Counted from the stretch's first letter, positions 45,607-54,476 are shown. The stretch is DNA of 64,000 nucleotides from Bacteroidaceae bacterium (GCA_017560125.1 JAFYOS010000027.1:1-64000), one strand, 5' to 3'. Notes: generated from the sequence alone by a model not told the origin. Numbers and translations: made by a program.

Positions 45607-45629
45607 ATCATTATTTATATTTTCTTCGG

Positions 45630-45660
45630 TTGTTTTTTCTCGTCATCGATGCTATATTTG
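45630..45660 (+). promoter_or_regulatory. Promoter of the lipoprotein gene at 45681
   Basis: TTG (45630-45632), 20 bp, TATATTTG (45653-45660). It excludes the longer frame starting at 45630. Confidence 0.78.
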
Positions 45661-45680
45661 CACTTATAAACAACCAACCC

Positions 45681-46370
45681 ATGGGTATTATAAAGAAAAT
45701 AGTATATCCGATACTTCTTGCCACCATTCTTGTGGCATGTTCATCGACCAATGCCTCGCAGGTGATGGCGACGATGAGTGGTTTGCAGGCAGGCGCCACA
45801 TTGGGCGGCGCCATTGGCGGAATGACATCGCGCTCACACCGCGGATACTTCCGAGGAACCACTATTGGAGCGATTTCGGGCGCAGCAATAGCTGCAATAT
45901 CCACAGCCCCACGCAAGCCCCGTGCCGAGCGCGACGACAATTATTCCCAGTACAACGATTCGCCACGCCGCTCCAAAAAGAAGCCGGCTACGAAATATCC
46001 TTCGCCCCTCTCAGGTCTTCGAAGCGATGTGCGCGTAACTAATGTCGTTTTCCGCGACGCATCGGGTGACGCTGTGCTACAGCCCGGCGAGTCGGCAACA
46101 CTCAGCTACGACGTCATCAACGTGACCCCCAACGTCATACCTCTGCTGTTACCGCGCATGGAGCTTGAGCGCAACGCTTCGCACATACATATTTCGCCCA
46201 TGCAGGGAATCACCCATTTGCAGCCGGGCGAAGGTGTGCGATACTCCGTCACCCTCACCGCCGACCGCAAGGTAAAAGGAGGCGACACCCAGGTGCTCTT
46301 CTACCTCTCCTCGGACAACGGCGCCACCTACACCGCGATGAATACATTCCAGTTCAGAACAAAGAAATAA
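45681..46370 (+). CDS. Lipoprotein with glycine-zipper-like segment, unknown function
   Basis: The 229-residue product has lipobox ILVAC (Cys about 18). Residues about 28-75 are Gly/Ala-rich (SGLQAGATLGGAIGGMTSR, GTTIGAISGAAIAAI), like a glycine-zipper membrane segment. A charged linker follows, then a beta-sandwich-like C-terminal domain (residues about 110-225: VTNVVFRDASGDAVLQPGESATLSYDV ... FYLSSDNGATYTAMNTFQFR). I do not know a function. It stands alone with its own promoter, between the ribosomal terminator and metY. Confidence 0.7.
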   Translation: MGIIKKIVYPILLATILVACSSTNASQVMATMSGLQAGATLGGAIGGMTSRSHRGYFRGTTIGAISGAAIAAISTAPRKPRAERDDNYSQYNDSPRRSKKKPATKYPSPLSGLRSDVRVTNVVFRDASGDAVLQPGESATLSYDVINVTPNVIPLLLPRMELERNASHIHISPMQGITHLQPGEGVRYSVTLTADRKVKGGDTQVLFYLSSDNGATYTAMNTFQFRTKK

Positions 46371-46403
46371 TCGGGCAATCGGCTTATGTATTAAATTTCT
46401 TTG

Positions 46404-46411
46404 TATCTTCG
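46404..46411 (+). promoter_or_regulatory. -7 box of the metY promoter
   Basis: TATCTTCG, a TTCG-type -7 box, 46 bases before the ATG. No clear -33 box is seen, and no SAM riboswitch fits in the short leader. Confidence 0.6.
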
Positions 46412-46457
46412 CATGATAAAAATAATCCTCACCAACAGAGTATAAAATATACACAAT

Positions 46458-47744
46458 ATGCAGAACAAAATGAAACCGGGCACCATGTGTGTGCAGGCAG
46501 GATGGACACCCAAGAAAGGTGAGTCCAGAGTATTGCCGATATTCCAGAGTACTACATTCAAATACGAAACAAGCGAGCAGATGGCACGCCTCTTCGACCT
46601 CGAGGACAGCGGCTATTTCTATTCTCGTCTTCAGAACCCCACCGTTGATGCAGTCGGCTCAAAGATTGCCGCTCTCGAGGGTGGTGTCGGTGCAGTCATG
46701 ACCTCATCGGGCCAGGCAGCCAATTTTTATGCTATCTTCAACATCTGCCAGGCGGGCGACCACTTCGTGTCGGCAAGCACCATTTATGGCGGTACATACA
46801 ACCTCTTCTCGGTGACAATGAAGAAGCTCGGTATCGACGTGACCTTCGTCGATGCAGACGCATCGGAGGAGGAGATACAGGCAGCCTTCCGTCCCAATAC
46901 CAAGGCTCTCTTTGGCGAGACAATCTCTAACCCCAGCGTTAATGTGCTCGACCTCGAGAAATTCGTACGCATTGCCCACAAGAACGGCGTGCCCGTCATC
47001 GTGGATAATACCTTTGCAACCCCCGTTAACTGCCGTCCCATAGAGTGGGGTGTAGATATCGTAACTCATTCAACTACAAAGTATATGGACGGTCACGCAG
47101 TAGCTGTAGGTGGCGCGGTTATCGACAGCGGTAATTTCGATTGGGAAGCATATCACGATAAATTTACCTGCCTCACCGAGCCCGACGATTCATACCACGG
47201 CCTCGTCTATACAAAAGCATTCGGCAAGGCAGCATACATCACCAAGATGGTTGCACAGGTGATGCGCGACCTTGGTGCAATGATGGCCCCCGAGAACGCC
47301 TTCCTCCTGAACCTCGGTCTCGAGACACTCCATTTGCGCATGCCCCGTCACTGTGAAAATGCCCAGAAGGTGGCCGAATACCTCGAGGCACATCCCATGG
47401 TCGAGTGGGTTAATTTCTGCGGTCTTCCCAGCAGCAAGTACAATGCACTTGCCAACAAGTATCTGCCCAACGGCGCTTGCGGCGTTCTCGCCTTCGGCAT
47501 CAAGGGTAGCAAAGAGGATGCCATCCGTTTCATGGATACACTCAAGCTGATTGCCATCGTGACACACGTAGCCGATGCTCGTTCATGCATCCTGCACCCC
47601 GCAAGCCACACACACCGCCAGCTCACCGACGAGCAACTGATAGAGGCAGGTGTAGCTCCCGACCTTATGCGTCTGTCGGTCGGAATAGAGGATGTCGAGG
47701 ATATCATCGCCGACCTCGAGCAGGCATTCCAGACACTTGGATAA
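46458..47744 (+). CDS. metY: O-acetylhomoserine sulfhydrylase
   Basis: This PLP enzyme makes homocysteine from O-acetylhomoserine and sulfide, feeding methionine synthesis. The 428-residue product belongs to the Cys/Met-metabolism PLP family: YSRLQNPTVDAVGSKIAALEGG, SSGQAANFYAIFNI, VIVDNTFATP, and the PLP lysine in HSTTKYMDGHA (about residue 210). The length and the LHPASHTHRQLT segment favour the sulfhydrylase over cystathionine synthase/lyase. It is monocistronic with a terminator. Confidence 0.92.
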   Translation: MQNKMKPGTMCVQAGWTPKKGESRVLPIFQSTTFKYETSEQMARLFDLEDSGYFYSRLQNPTVDAVGSKIAALEGGVGAVMTSSGQAANFYAIFNICQAGDHFVSASTIYGGTYNLFSVTMKKLGIDVTFVDADASEEEIQAAFRPNTKALFGETISNPSVNVLDLEKFVRIAHKNGVPVIVDNTFATPVNCRPIEWGVDIVTHSTTKYMDGHAVAVGGAVIDSGNFDWEAYHDKFTCLTEPDDSYHGLVYTKAFGKAAYITKMVAQVMRDLGAMMAPENAFLLNLGLETLHLRMPRHCENAQKVAEYLEAHPMVEWVNFCGLPSSKYNALANKYLPNGACGVLAFGIKGSKEDAIRFMDTLKLIAIVTHVADARSCILHPASHTHRQLTDEQLIEAGVAPDLMRLSVGIEDVEDIIADLEQAFQTLG

Positions 47745-47770
47745 TTCAGAAAACACAATCTGTAAATACC

Positions 47771-47829
47771 AATAGAGCGACAGAGGCTTGGCGGCAACAT
47801 GCGCCGGCTCCTCTGCCGCTCTATTTTTT
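47771..47829 (+). terminator. Terminator of metY
   Basis: The outer stem AATAGAGCG-CAGAGG (47771-47786) pairs with CCTCTG-CGCTCTATT (47810-47825), with an inner GGCG/CGCC hairpin, and ends in six T (47824-47829). It lies directly before the next gene. Confidence 0.88.
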
Positions 47830-47837
47830 CGCAAACC

Positions 47838-48611
47838 ATGACCCCTCAACTACTTGAATACAATCTGAGCCCCGATGTAACAGCCTTCTCCACCATGCGC
47901 GACGGCGGAGTGGGGCAGGGCACATACAGCTCGTTCAATATCACCCACTATTGCGGCGACAGCCCCGAAAATGTCGCAGCCAACAGAGCGCTCTTGTGCG
48001 ACAGGCTCGCCATAGAGGATGCGCGCCTTATATTGCCCCGCCAGACACACGGCACCGAGGTGCTGTATGTCGATGCAGCGTTTCTTGCCCTCGACCGCGA
48101 GGCGCAGACCGAGCGGCTCAACGGCGTCGATGCACTCTTCACCCGCGAGCTGGGGCTCTGCATAGGCGTTTCAACCGCCGACTGCGTCCCCATTCTCATC
48201 TACGACGAACCCACGCACGCGGTGGCAGCCATACACGCCGGCTGGCGCGGAACCGTGCAGCGCATCACCGAGAAAACCATTTCGGCTATGGCCAGCTCTC
48301 TCTCCCTGCCTAGTGCAAAGGCTGTGATAGCCCCCAGCATCTCCCTGGACGCTTTCGAGGTGGGTGACGAGGTTTACGACACATTTCGCGACGCCTCGTT
48401 CCCTATGCAACAGATAGCCAAACGCTACGGTGCCAAATGGCATATAGACCTGTGGGAGGCCAACCGATTGCAGTTGCTCGCCTGCGGCTTGCGCCCCGAA
48501 AATATAACCGTCAGCGGAGTGTGCACACACGCTTCGCACGAACAATTCTTCTCGGCACGCCGTTTGGGCATCTCCTCGGGCCGAATATTCAACGGAATAA
48601 TGATAAAGTGA
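47838..48611 (+). CDS. pgeF: YfiH/LACC1-family protein (polyphenol oxidase domain)
   Basis: The 257-residue product has the family metal/active-site pattern: GTYSSFNITHYCGDSPENV, LPRQTHGTEV with its His, TADCVPILIYD with Cys, and VAAIHAGWRGT with His. Family members act as purine nucleoside phosphorylase/adenosine deaminase or, in E. coli, as a peptidoglycan-editing hydrolase factor; which applies here is open. The start at 47838 is used because the frame upstream is the metY terminator. No separate promoter is visible, so expression may rely on readthrough or a weak promoter. Confidence 0.85.
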   Translation: MTPQLLEYNLSPDVTAFSTMRDGGVGQGTYSSFNITHYCGDSPENVAANRALLCDRLAIEDARLILPRQTHGTEVLYVDAAFLALDREAQTERLNGVDALFTRELGLCIGVSTADCVPILIYDEPTHAVAAIHAGWRGTVQRITEKTISAMASSLSLPSAKAVIAPSISLDAFEVGDEVYDTFRDASFPMQQIAKRYGAKWHIDLWEANRLQLLACGLRPENITVSGVCTHASHEQFFSARRLGISSGRIFNGIMIK

Positions 48612-48737
48612 CGGCGACGGTGAATCTGCCGTGCCAACCCCTCAGCATGCATATCGTACGCTCTGTATGCACCCGCGATTTGTGTGCTTTTTTTTATAAA
48701 AAAAGAGCTTATTTGTTCAAATTTCATTTATTTATAC

Positions 48738-48767
48738 TTGATATGTCATAAATACACCGTATCTTTG
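48738..48767 (+). promoter_or_regulatory. Promoter of the GH97 gene
   Basis: TTG (48738-48740), 19 bp, TATCTTTG (48760-48767). Confidence 0.78.
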
Positions 48768-48790
48768 TCTAAATTTTATAAACAACATCT

Positions 48791-50782
48791 ATGAAAATCT
48801 TAAAACTTTTATTGATTGCGTGCTTGTTCACATTGACAGCACAGGCACAGAAGAAGTATGAGCTTGCATCGCCCGACGGCAAGCTGAAGACAAACATCAC
48901 AGCAGGTAAGCAGCTTACCTACGACATTGTTTTCAACGGTCAGCAGGTAATCGCAGCTGCTCCCATCTCTATGGCATTGGAAAATGGCGAGGTATGGGGC
49001 GAAAACGACAAACCTACAAGCGCAAAACGCAAGAGCGTAAGTGCTAAGGTTGCTTCTCCTTTCTACCGTGCAACAGAGATGGAGGACAACTACAATCAGC
49101 TTGTTCTTTCTTTCAAAGGCAACTGGAGCGTTGAGTTCCGCGCCTACAACGATGGTATCGCTTACCGTTTCGTTAGCAAGAACAAGAAAGCTTTCAACGT
49201 TGTAAACGAAGAGGTTAACCTTCAGTTCAATTCAGATGCCAAGGGTACAGTTCCCTTCGTAATCCGTGGTTCAGACGGTAACTACGAGTCACAGTTCTTC
49301 AATTCATTCGAGAACCAGTACACTGTAAAGAACCTTTCTGAGCTCAACAAGAAACGTCTTATCTTCCTCCCCGCAATGGTAGAGGTTGAGAACAACGTAA
49401 AAATCTGTTTCACAGAGACTGACCTCAACAATTATCCCGGTCTTTACCTCAGCACAGAGAAGGGCGAGAACCTCCTCAGCGGTGTATTTGCAAAATACCC
49501 CAAGGCACTCGAGCAGGGTGGTCACAACAACCTCCAGATGAAGATTAAGGAGCGCGAGAACTACATTGCAAAGGTAGAGGCTCCCCGTTCATTCCCCTGG
49601 CGTATCGCTGTTGTATCTGACAAGGATATCGACATCGCAAATTCAAACCTCAGCTACCTCCTCGCAGCCCCTTCAAAGGTTGACGATATCTCATGGATCA
49701 AGCCCGGTAAGGTAGCTTGGGAGTGGTGGAACTGCTGGAACATCGACGGCGTAGATTTCAACACCGGTGTTAACAACGCTACATACAAGGCATACATCGA
49801 CTTCGCAGGTCGCAACGGTATCGAGTATGTAATCCTCGACGAGGGTTGGGCAGTAAACAAGAAGGCCGACCTCATGCAGGTTGTTCCCGAGATCGACCTC
49901 AAAGAGCTCATCGCTTATGCAGCTGAGCGCAACGTAGGTATCATCCTTTGGGCTGGTTACTATGCATTCGACCGCGACATGGAGAACGTATGTAAGCACT
50001 ACTCAGAGATGGGCGTTAAAGGTTTCAAGGTTGACTTCATGGACCGCGACGACCAGATGATGACAGACTTCAACTTCCGCGCAGCAGCGATGTGTGCTAA
50101 GTACAAGCTCCTTCTCGACCTCCACGGAACACACAAGCCCGCCGGTCTTAACCGCACATACCCCAACGTACTCAACTTCGAGGGCGTTTACGGTCTTGAG
50201 CAGGCTAAGTGGGAAGATCCCAAGATCCTCGATCACGTAACATACAACACACAGCTCCCCTTCATCCGCCAGGTATCTGGTCCTATGGATTACACACAGG
50301 GTGCTATGCTCAACTCAACAAAGGGCAACTACAAACCCAACTACTACGAGCCTATGAGCCAGGGTACACGTTGCAACCAGTTGGCACTTTACGTTATCCT
50401 CGAGTCGCCTCTGAACATGCTTTGCGACAACCCCAGCAACTACGAGCGTGAGCCCGAGTGCACAAAGTTCATCAGCGCAATCCCCACAACATGGGACGAG
50501 ACTAAGGTTATCGACGGTAAGATTGGTGAGTACGTTGTAACAGCACGCCGCAAGGGTGACACATGGTACATCGGTGGTATCACCAACTGGCACGGTCGCA
50601 CAATCGAGGTTGACCTCTCATTCCTCGGTGGCAAGACTATGAAGGGTGAACTCTTCCGCGACGGTATCAATGCATGGAAGAAGGCACGTGACTACAAACG
50701 CGAGGAGAAGAGCGTAGATACAAGCAAGAAATTCAAGATCTACATGGCTCCTGGTGGTGGTTTCTCACTCAAACTCCAGTAA
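48791..50782 (+). CDS. Glycoside hydrolase family 97, probable retaining alpha-galactosidase
   Basis: The 663-residue product has a signal peptide (MKILKLLLIACLFTLTAQA), an N-terminal beta-sandwich domain, a catalytic TIM barrel (residues about 290-560) and a C-terminal beta domain. VILDEGWAV, GIILWAGYYAF and GFKVDFMDRDDQ are GH97 signatures. An Asp at residue 415 (in VDFMD) sits where the retaining subgroup (Bacteroides BtGal97b type) has its nucleophile, whereas inverting SusB-type enzymes use Glu residues elsewhere. E464 or E470 (in NFEGVYGLEQ) could be the acid/base. Substrate is inferred. Codon use resembles the ribosomal genes (AAC, CGC/CGT, TAC), suggesting high expression. There is no SusCD pair nearby. 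Confidence 0.92.
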   Translation: MKILKLLLIACLFTLTAQAQKKYELASPDGKLKTNITAGKQLTYDIVFNGQQVIAAAPISMALENGEVWGENDKPTSAKRKSVSAKVASPFYRATEMEDNYNQLVLSFKGNWSVEFRAYNDGIAYRFVSKNKKAFNVVNEEVNLQFNSDAKGTVPFVIRGSDGNYESQFFNSFENQYTVKNLSELNKKRLIFLPAMVEVENNVKICFTETDLNNYPGLYLSTEKGENLLSGVFAKYPKALEQGGHNNLQMKIKERENYIAKVEAPRSFPWRIAVVSDKDIDIANSNLSYLLAAPSKVDDISWIKPGKVAWEWWNCWNIDGVDFNTGVNNATYKAYIDFAGRNGIEYVILDEGWAVNKKADLMQVVPEIDLKELIAYAAERNVGIILWAGYYAFDRDMENVCKHYSEMGVKGFKVDFMDRDDQMMTDFNFRAAAMCAKYKLLLDLHGTHKPAGLNRTYPNVLNFEGVYGLEQAKWEDPKILDHVTYNTQLPFIRQVSGPMDYTQGAMLNSTKGNYKPNYYEPMSQGTRCNQLALYVILESPLNMLCDNPSNYEREPECTKFISAIPTTWDETKVIDGKIGEYVVTARRKGDTWYIGGITNWHGRTIEVDLSFLGGKTMKGELFRDGINAWKKARDYKREEKSVDTSKKFKIYMAPGGGFSLKLQ

Positions 50783-50811
50783 TAGAGCATCAGGTCTATC
50801 CTGAATAGATA

Positions 50812-50857
50812 AAATAGGTTGCGTCAATATCCATTTGACGCAACCTATTTCTTTTTT
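50812..50857 (+). terminator. Terminator of the GH97 gene
   Basis: AAATAGGTTGCGTCAA (50812-50827) pairs perfectly with TTGACGCAACCTATTT (50835-50850), followed by a T-rich run. Confidence 0.93.
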
Positions 50858-51000
50858 CTCTTGTAAAGATATTCTTCACTCGCTTAAAAAAAATATTCAA
50901 GCAAGCTTGATATTATTTGGCCTTGCCGAAATTCGTTTTCACTCGTTGTTAATAAAAACAATTTTATTAACTCGTTTATATGAATTTTTGCTCGTTTGGT

Positions 51001-51030
51001 GCTATCTTTGAGATAAACCTCGAAGATAGC
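51001..51030 (+). other. 12-bp hairpin between the two promoter copies
   Basis: GCTATCTTTGAG (51001-51012) pairs with CTCGAAGATAGC (51019-51030) with one T-G pair and a six-base loop. Its left arm contains the -7 box of promoter copy 1, so it may affect transcripts or be an operator. No T run follows. Confidence 0.6.
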
Positions 51031-51088
51031 CTTCACTCGCTTAAAAAAATATTCAAGCAAGCTTGATATTATTTTGCTCGTTTGGTGC

Positions 51089-51096
51089 TATCTTTG
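51089..51096 (+). promoter_or_regulatory. Proximal -7 box of thiL
   Basis: TATCTTTG, 24 bases before the thiL ATG; a second identical copy is at 51003-51010. Neither has a -33 box at 19-21 bp. Confidence 0.65.
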
Positions 51097-51120
51097 TAGT
51101 GAAATAGAATCCATACAATT

Positions 51121-52164
51121 ATGAACGAGATAAACAGAACGGAAATATCTACCATTGGTGAGTTCGGACTTATAGAACACCTTACATCAGACATAACACC
51201 TGTCAATCAGGAAACGAAGCTCGGTGTCGGCGACGACGCTGCCATTTTGCAGTTCAACGACGACGAAGAGGTGCTTGTTTCTACCGACATGCTCATGGAG
51301 GGAATACATTTCGACCTCACATATGTACCCTTGAAACACCTTGGATACAAATCGGCGATAGTAAATTTCTCCGATATATATGCCATGAACGGTACTCCTA
51401 AGCAGATAACCGTTTCCATTGCTCTCGGCAAGCGTTTTTGCATAGAGGATATGGAGGATTTCTATGCAGGGCTCAAATTGGCGTGCGAGCGCCACAATGT
51501 GGATATTGTCGGCGGCGACACCACCTCGTCTCTCACCGGTCTTGCCATCAGCATTACTGTTATAGGCACCGCTCCCAAGGGAAAGAGCGTTAAGCGCAGC
51601 GGAGCGAAAACCACCGACCTCATATGCGTGTCGGGCGACCTCGGTGCGGCCTATATGGGCTTGCAGTTGCTCGAACGCGAGAAGATAGCCACTATGGACC
51701 AAGAGGGCGTGCAGCCCGATTTCGCTGGCAAGGAGTACCTGCTCGAGCGCCAGCTGAAGCCCGAGGCTCGTCGCGATATAATAGAGCGTCTGCGCGAAGC
51801 CAATGTAACCCCCACAGCTATGATGGACATTTCGGACGGCTTGTCATCCGAGCTGTTGCACATTTGCAAGCAGAGCAAGGTGGGATGCAGAATATACGAG
51901 GATAAAATCCCTGTCGATTACCAGACTGCGATAATGGCCGAGGAACTGAACCTCAATGTCATCACCTGTGCCCTCAATGGCGGCGAGGACTACGAACTGC
52001 TGTTCACCGTTCCTATTGCCGACCACGAGAAGGTTGCATCCATGAAGGATGTACGCCTCGTAGGCCACATTGTGAAAGAGGAACTCGGAGCAGCCCTCAT
52101 CACCCGCGATGGCGTCGAAATGGAGCTCAAGGCGCAAGGTTGGAATCCCATGAAGAGCAAGTAG
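51121..52164 (+). CDS. thiL: Thiamine-monophosphate kinase
   Basis: ThiL phosphorylates thiamine monophosphate to the active diphosphate with ATP. The 347-residue product shows the PurM-type fold motifs: GVGDDAAIL (Mg/ATP, residues about 36-44), VSTDMLMEGIHF, KSAIVNFSDIYAMNG, and VDIVGGDTTSS; NGGEDYELLFTV is near the end. It starts after the A-B repeat region and is followed one base later by a small membrane-protein gene. No TPP riboswitch is present. Confidence 0.95.
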   Translation: MNEINRTEISTIGEFGLIEHLTSDITPVNQETKLGVGDDAAILQFNDDEEVLVSTDMLMEGIHFDLTYVPLKHLGYKSAIVNFSDIYAMNGTPKQITVSIALGKRFCIEDMEDFYAGLKLACERHNVDIVGGDTTSSLTGLAISITVIGTAPKGKSVKRSGAKTTDLICVSGDLGAAYMGLQLLEREKIATMDQEGVQPDFAGKEYLLERQLKPEARRDIIERLREANVTPTAMMDISDGLSSELLHICKQSKVGCRIYEDKIPVDYQTAIMAEELNLNVITCALNGGEDYELLFTVPIADHEKVASMKDVRLVGHIVKEELGAALITRDGVEMELKAQGWNPMKSK

Positions 52165-52165
52165 G

Positions 52166-52387
52166 ATGTTTGCCCACTATCTTCTACAGATAATAATGCT
52201 GCTGGCCGGTGTTGTCTCCCTGCTGGCAGCACTATTCAATTACGAATGGTTCTTCGGTGCAAGAAACGCCCAGCCCGTCGTTAAGTACATAGGGCGTCGC
52301 AACGCCCGCCTTCTTTATGGCGCAATGGGCGTTCTGCTCATCTTCTCGGCGCTCTTTTTCTACCATCGCATTTCACACCTGTCGTGA
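52166..52387 (+). CDS. Small two-helix membrane protein
   Basis: The 73-residue product has two hydrophobic helices (LLQIIMLLAGVVSLLAALF and LLYGAMGVLLIFSALFFY) flanking a basic loop with NYEWFFGARNAQPVVKYIGRRNAR. From memory it resembles small membrane proteins annotated as Imm17 family in Bacteroidota, but no toxin gene is adjacent, so I make no functional claim. Its start lies one base after the thiL stop, so they are co-translated. Confidence 0.75.
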   Translation: MFAHYLLQIIMLLAGVVSLLAALFNYEWFFGARNAQPVVKYIGRRNARLLYGAMGVLLIFSALFFYHRISHLS

Positions 52388-52419
52388 ACAAAAAAGCGTT
52401 CGGTGACGGTCGCTACCAT

Positions 52420-52447
52420 AGAGGGGCACGCATTGTGCCTCTTTTTT
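52420..52447 (+). terminator. Terminator of the thiL operon
   Basis: AGAGGGGCAC pairs with GTGCCTCTTT (two G-T pairs) around GCATT, merging into a T run. Confidence 0.78.
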
Positions 52448-52460
52448 TATAGACGCAAAT

Positions 52461-52492
52461 TTTGTAAATAGAGCTTCGGCTCCGTACCTTTA
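52461..52492 (+). promoter_or_regulatory. Promoter of the M16-like lipoprotein gene
   Basis: TTTG (52461-52464), 20 bp, TACCTTTA (52485-52492). Confidence 0.75.
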
Positions 52493-52517
52493 CACAGCTA
52501 CTAAACCAACCCCATAT

Positions 52518-54476
52518 ATGGCTCGACAAATACTCATATTGCTGTTGCTGCTGTTGCCGCTATTCTCCTGTGGCAGCGACGACGCCTATCCCTATACACA
52601 GATAGAGAACGACGACTATGCAACGCGTGTATATACCCTGCAAAACGGAGTGAAACTATATCTTACGCAGAACGGCGTCGCTCCACGTGTAGCGCTCTCG
52701 CTCTGCTTCCCGTCGATGACAGCCGCCGGGCTTGATACTCTTTACACCCCTTCGCGCCGCTCGGCCGAATATCCGCTTCTTGCCGCCCGCATTGGCTCCA
52801 ACGGGGCTGTTGTGCACGAGCAGGGCTCTTCGCTGCTCATCAGTGACGATATTCCAGCCTCCGAGCTGGAGAACTGGTCTATCATCATGCGTGGCACGTT
52901 CCGCAAATTCCCCGTGGGGCTATCTGTGGTGGTGTCGGGCGACATCGATTTCGCCGAGGCGGTAACCCTTCTTCGTCGCCACTTCGCCGATGTTCCCATG
53001 TTCGAGCCATCTGCCGTTGCACTGTCATCGGCCGACGATGCCCGATGGCTGCTGAACGCGGTGCCCGTTGCCGACAGCTTCGTTCGGAAAATAGAAGCGG
53101 GTACCATTGCCGCCGCCGATGTCGATGCGATAAAAAATAATTACGCCCTGTTGTGCGAATCGGAATTTTACGACAACGCCTTTCGCGCCCGCGCAATCTC
53201 CTATGTGGCCTTGCGTTCGTGTGCCGGTGGCGATGCGGGCTTCCTTGCCCATCGCCTCGATTCGGTAACCGCAGCCTCGTTCCGCGCCCTCAAGCCAATG
53301 AAGCTCGGTAGGCGTCCGCTCGCTCCCGACAGCATCGATGCCACAGCAAGCAACAGCATCAAGCTGCTCGCTCCGCCACCCACCAAAGTGCTTTTCCCCG
53401 ATGCAGACAACCTCGAGGTGCACTTCGCGCCCTACCGCCCGCATTTTATTGTCGGCGACGAGAGCCGCGATGTCTATCGCCTTGCACTGCTTGTTCCCGC
53501 GTCGGTCGTTCCCGCGTCCATCATGTCGGCCATAGCCAGGTATGTGAACAGCCGCTTCGAATCCCTTGCCACCGATTTTGTGGCCGAGGTGGCTGGCACT
53601 TCGTTGGCGCTCTGTCTGAAAGGGCGTGGCAACGATGCCGCCGTGGCAATCCCCCATGCGGTGGCACGACTGAAGGAATTGCTCCGTGCGCGCCCGCTGT
53701 ACGACTATCTGCTGTCGCAAGGCGAGACGCTCGCTGCCGATAAACGTACCCTTGCGAATATCGCACCCATGTCGGTGGCATATGCAAAGGGCGGCAACCG
53801 TGTTTGCGGCCTTCGTGCCATAGCCGACAGCTTCGCCGAGCAGCTTTTCTCTCCCACCACCGAAATCCTCTACAGCGGCGACAACGCCGACAAGGTGCGC
53901 GAGTCGCTGATGCCGCTTTTCGGCACCACCCCTGTGGCAGCCGCCGGCAGCTATGCCGAGCCCGGTGATACGGCAGCCGCGTGCTACATATTACCCCTAG
54001 CCACCGATGGTGTAACAGCAATAAACATCTCCGATGATACCCCCGATGCAGCCGACGCCGCAGCAATGCTCGTCCACAATGTGGCGGTGCAGTTGTCCCG
54101 CGCGCCACAGACAGGCTTCTATTCCAATGGCGCTTTGGTTGCGCCCCATTCCGCGTCGGAGCAGTTGCCCTTCTCGCGCGAGCTCTTTTCGGCTGCCCAA
54201 TCCATGTTGCTCTATGGCCTGTCGAGCATCGGCAGCGATGCCCCCGGCCTTTTCCGCGAATATCAGCACCGTCGCTTTGCGGGGCACTCCTCCGCAGTGC
54301 TTTACGACGCCCTTATAGGGCTCGACTACTCCGATGTCGAAGAGCTTTACGACAGATGCAGCCGCCGTGCAACCACCCGATTTGTTATAGGCAAGGGCAG
54401 CTCGGCTGCCATGCAGATGCTCATGCGACAGGGCGGGGCGGTGCTGCTCACCCTCGACGAAGTTTTCGGTTACTGA
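52518..54476 (+). CDS. M16-like lipoprotein lacking the catalytic motif
   Basis: The 652-residue product has lipobox LFSC followed by GSDDAY. It then shows features of M16 (insulinase/processing peptidase) proteins: YTLQNGVKLYLTQNGVAPRVALSL at the start, VVVSGDIDFAEAVTLLRRHFADVP (typical M16 strand-helix), and later domain repeats. The zinc motif HxxEH and the distal Glu are missing; the sequence jumps from LSLCFPSM to SRRSAEYPLLAARIGS where the motif should be. It is therefore a pseudopeptidase or a structural relative. Very rich in Ala and GCC/GCG codons, it is clearly GC-richer than its neighbours. Role unknown. Confidence 0.7.
   Translation: MARQILILLLLLLPLFSCGSDDAYPYTQIENDDYATRVYTLQNGVKLYLTQNGVAPRVALSLCFPSMTAAGLDTLYTPSRRSAEYPLLAARIGSNGAVVHEQGSSLLISDDIPASELENWSIIMRGTFRKFPVGLSVVVSGDIDFAEAVTLLRRHFADVPMFEPSAVALSSADDARWLLNAVPVADSFVRKIEAGTIAAADVDAIKNNYALLCESEFYDNAFRARAISYVALRSCAGGDAGFLAHRLDSVTAASFRALKPMKLGRRPLAPDSIDATASNSIKLLAPPPTKVLFPDADNLEVHFAPYRPHFIVGDESRDVYRLALLVPASVVPASIMSAIARYVNSRFESLATDFVAEVAGTSLALCLKGRGNDAAVAIPHAVARLKELLRARPLYDYLLSQGETLAADKRTLANIAPMSVAYAKGGNRVCGLRAIADSFAEQLFSPTTEILYSGDNADKVRESLMPLFGTTPVAAAGSYAEPGDTAAACYILPLATDGVTAINISDDTPDAADAAAMLVHNVAVQLSRAPQTGFYSNGALVAPHSASEQLPFSRELFSAAQSMLLYGLSSIGSDAPGLFREYQHRRFAGHSSAVLYDALIGLDYSDVEELYDRCSRRATTRFVIGKGSSAAMQMLMRQGGAVLLTLDEVFGY

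Larger units (their letters stand above)
50874..51096 (+). repeat. Two-unit repeat array (A-B-A-B) upstream of thiL
   Basis: Unit A is at 50874-50918 and again at 51031-51074, differing only in one A of an A-run. Unit B is 25 identical bases at 50986-51010 and 51072-51096; each copy ends in the -7 box TATCTTTG. Spacing between A and B differs: 67 bp for the first pair, while the second pair overlaps by three bases. This accounts for most of the 338-base gap between the GH97 gene and thiL. Unit A contains TCAAGC-AA-GCTTGA, an inverted repeat. Confidence 0.85.

Noticed and set aside
46371-46457. SAM riboswitch before metY
   Set aside because: The leader after the -7 box is under 45 bases and shows no suitable stems.
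50858-51120. CRISPR-like repeats before thiL
   Set aside because: There are only two copies of each of two units with different spacings, one of them containing a promoter box; no spacer pattern or cas genes.
52166-52387. Toxin-immunity pair based on Imm17-like small membrane protein
   Set aside because: No toxin gene or secretion-system gene is adjacent; the gene is coupled to thiL, so a housekeeping role is as likely.
53521-54108. Arg/Ala-rich antisense open frame
   Set aside because: It is a shadow of the GC-rich lipoprotein gene on the plus strand.
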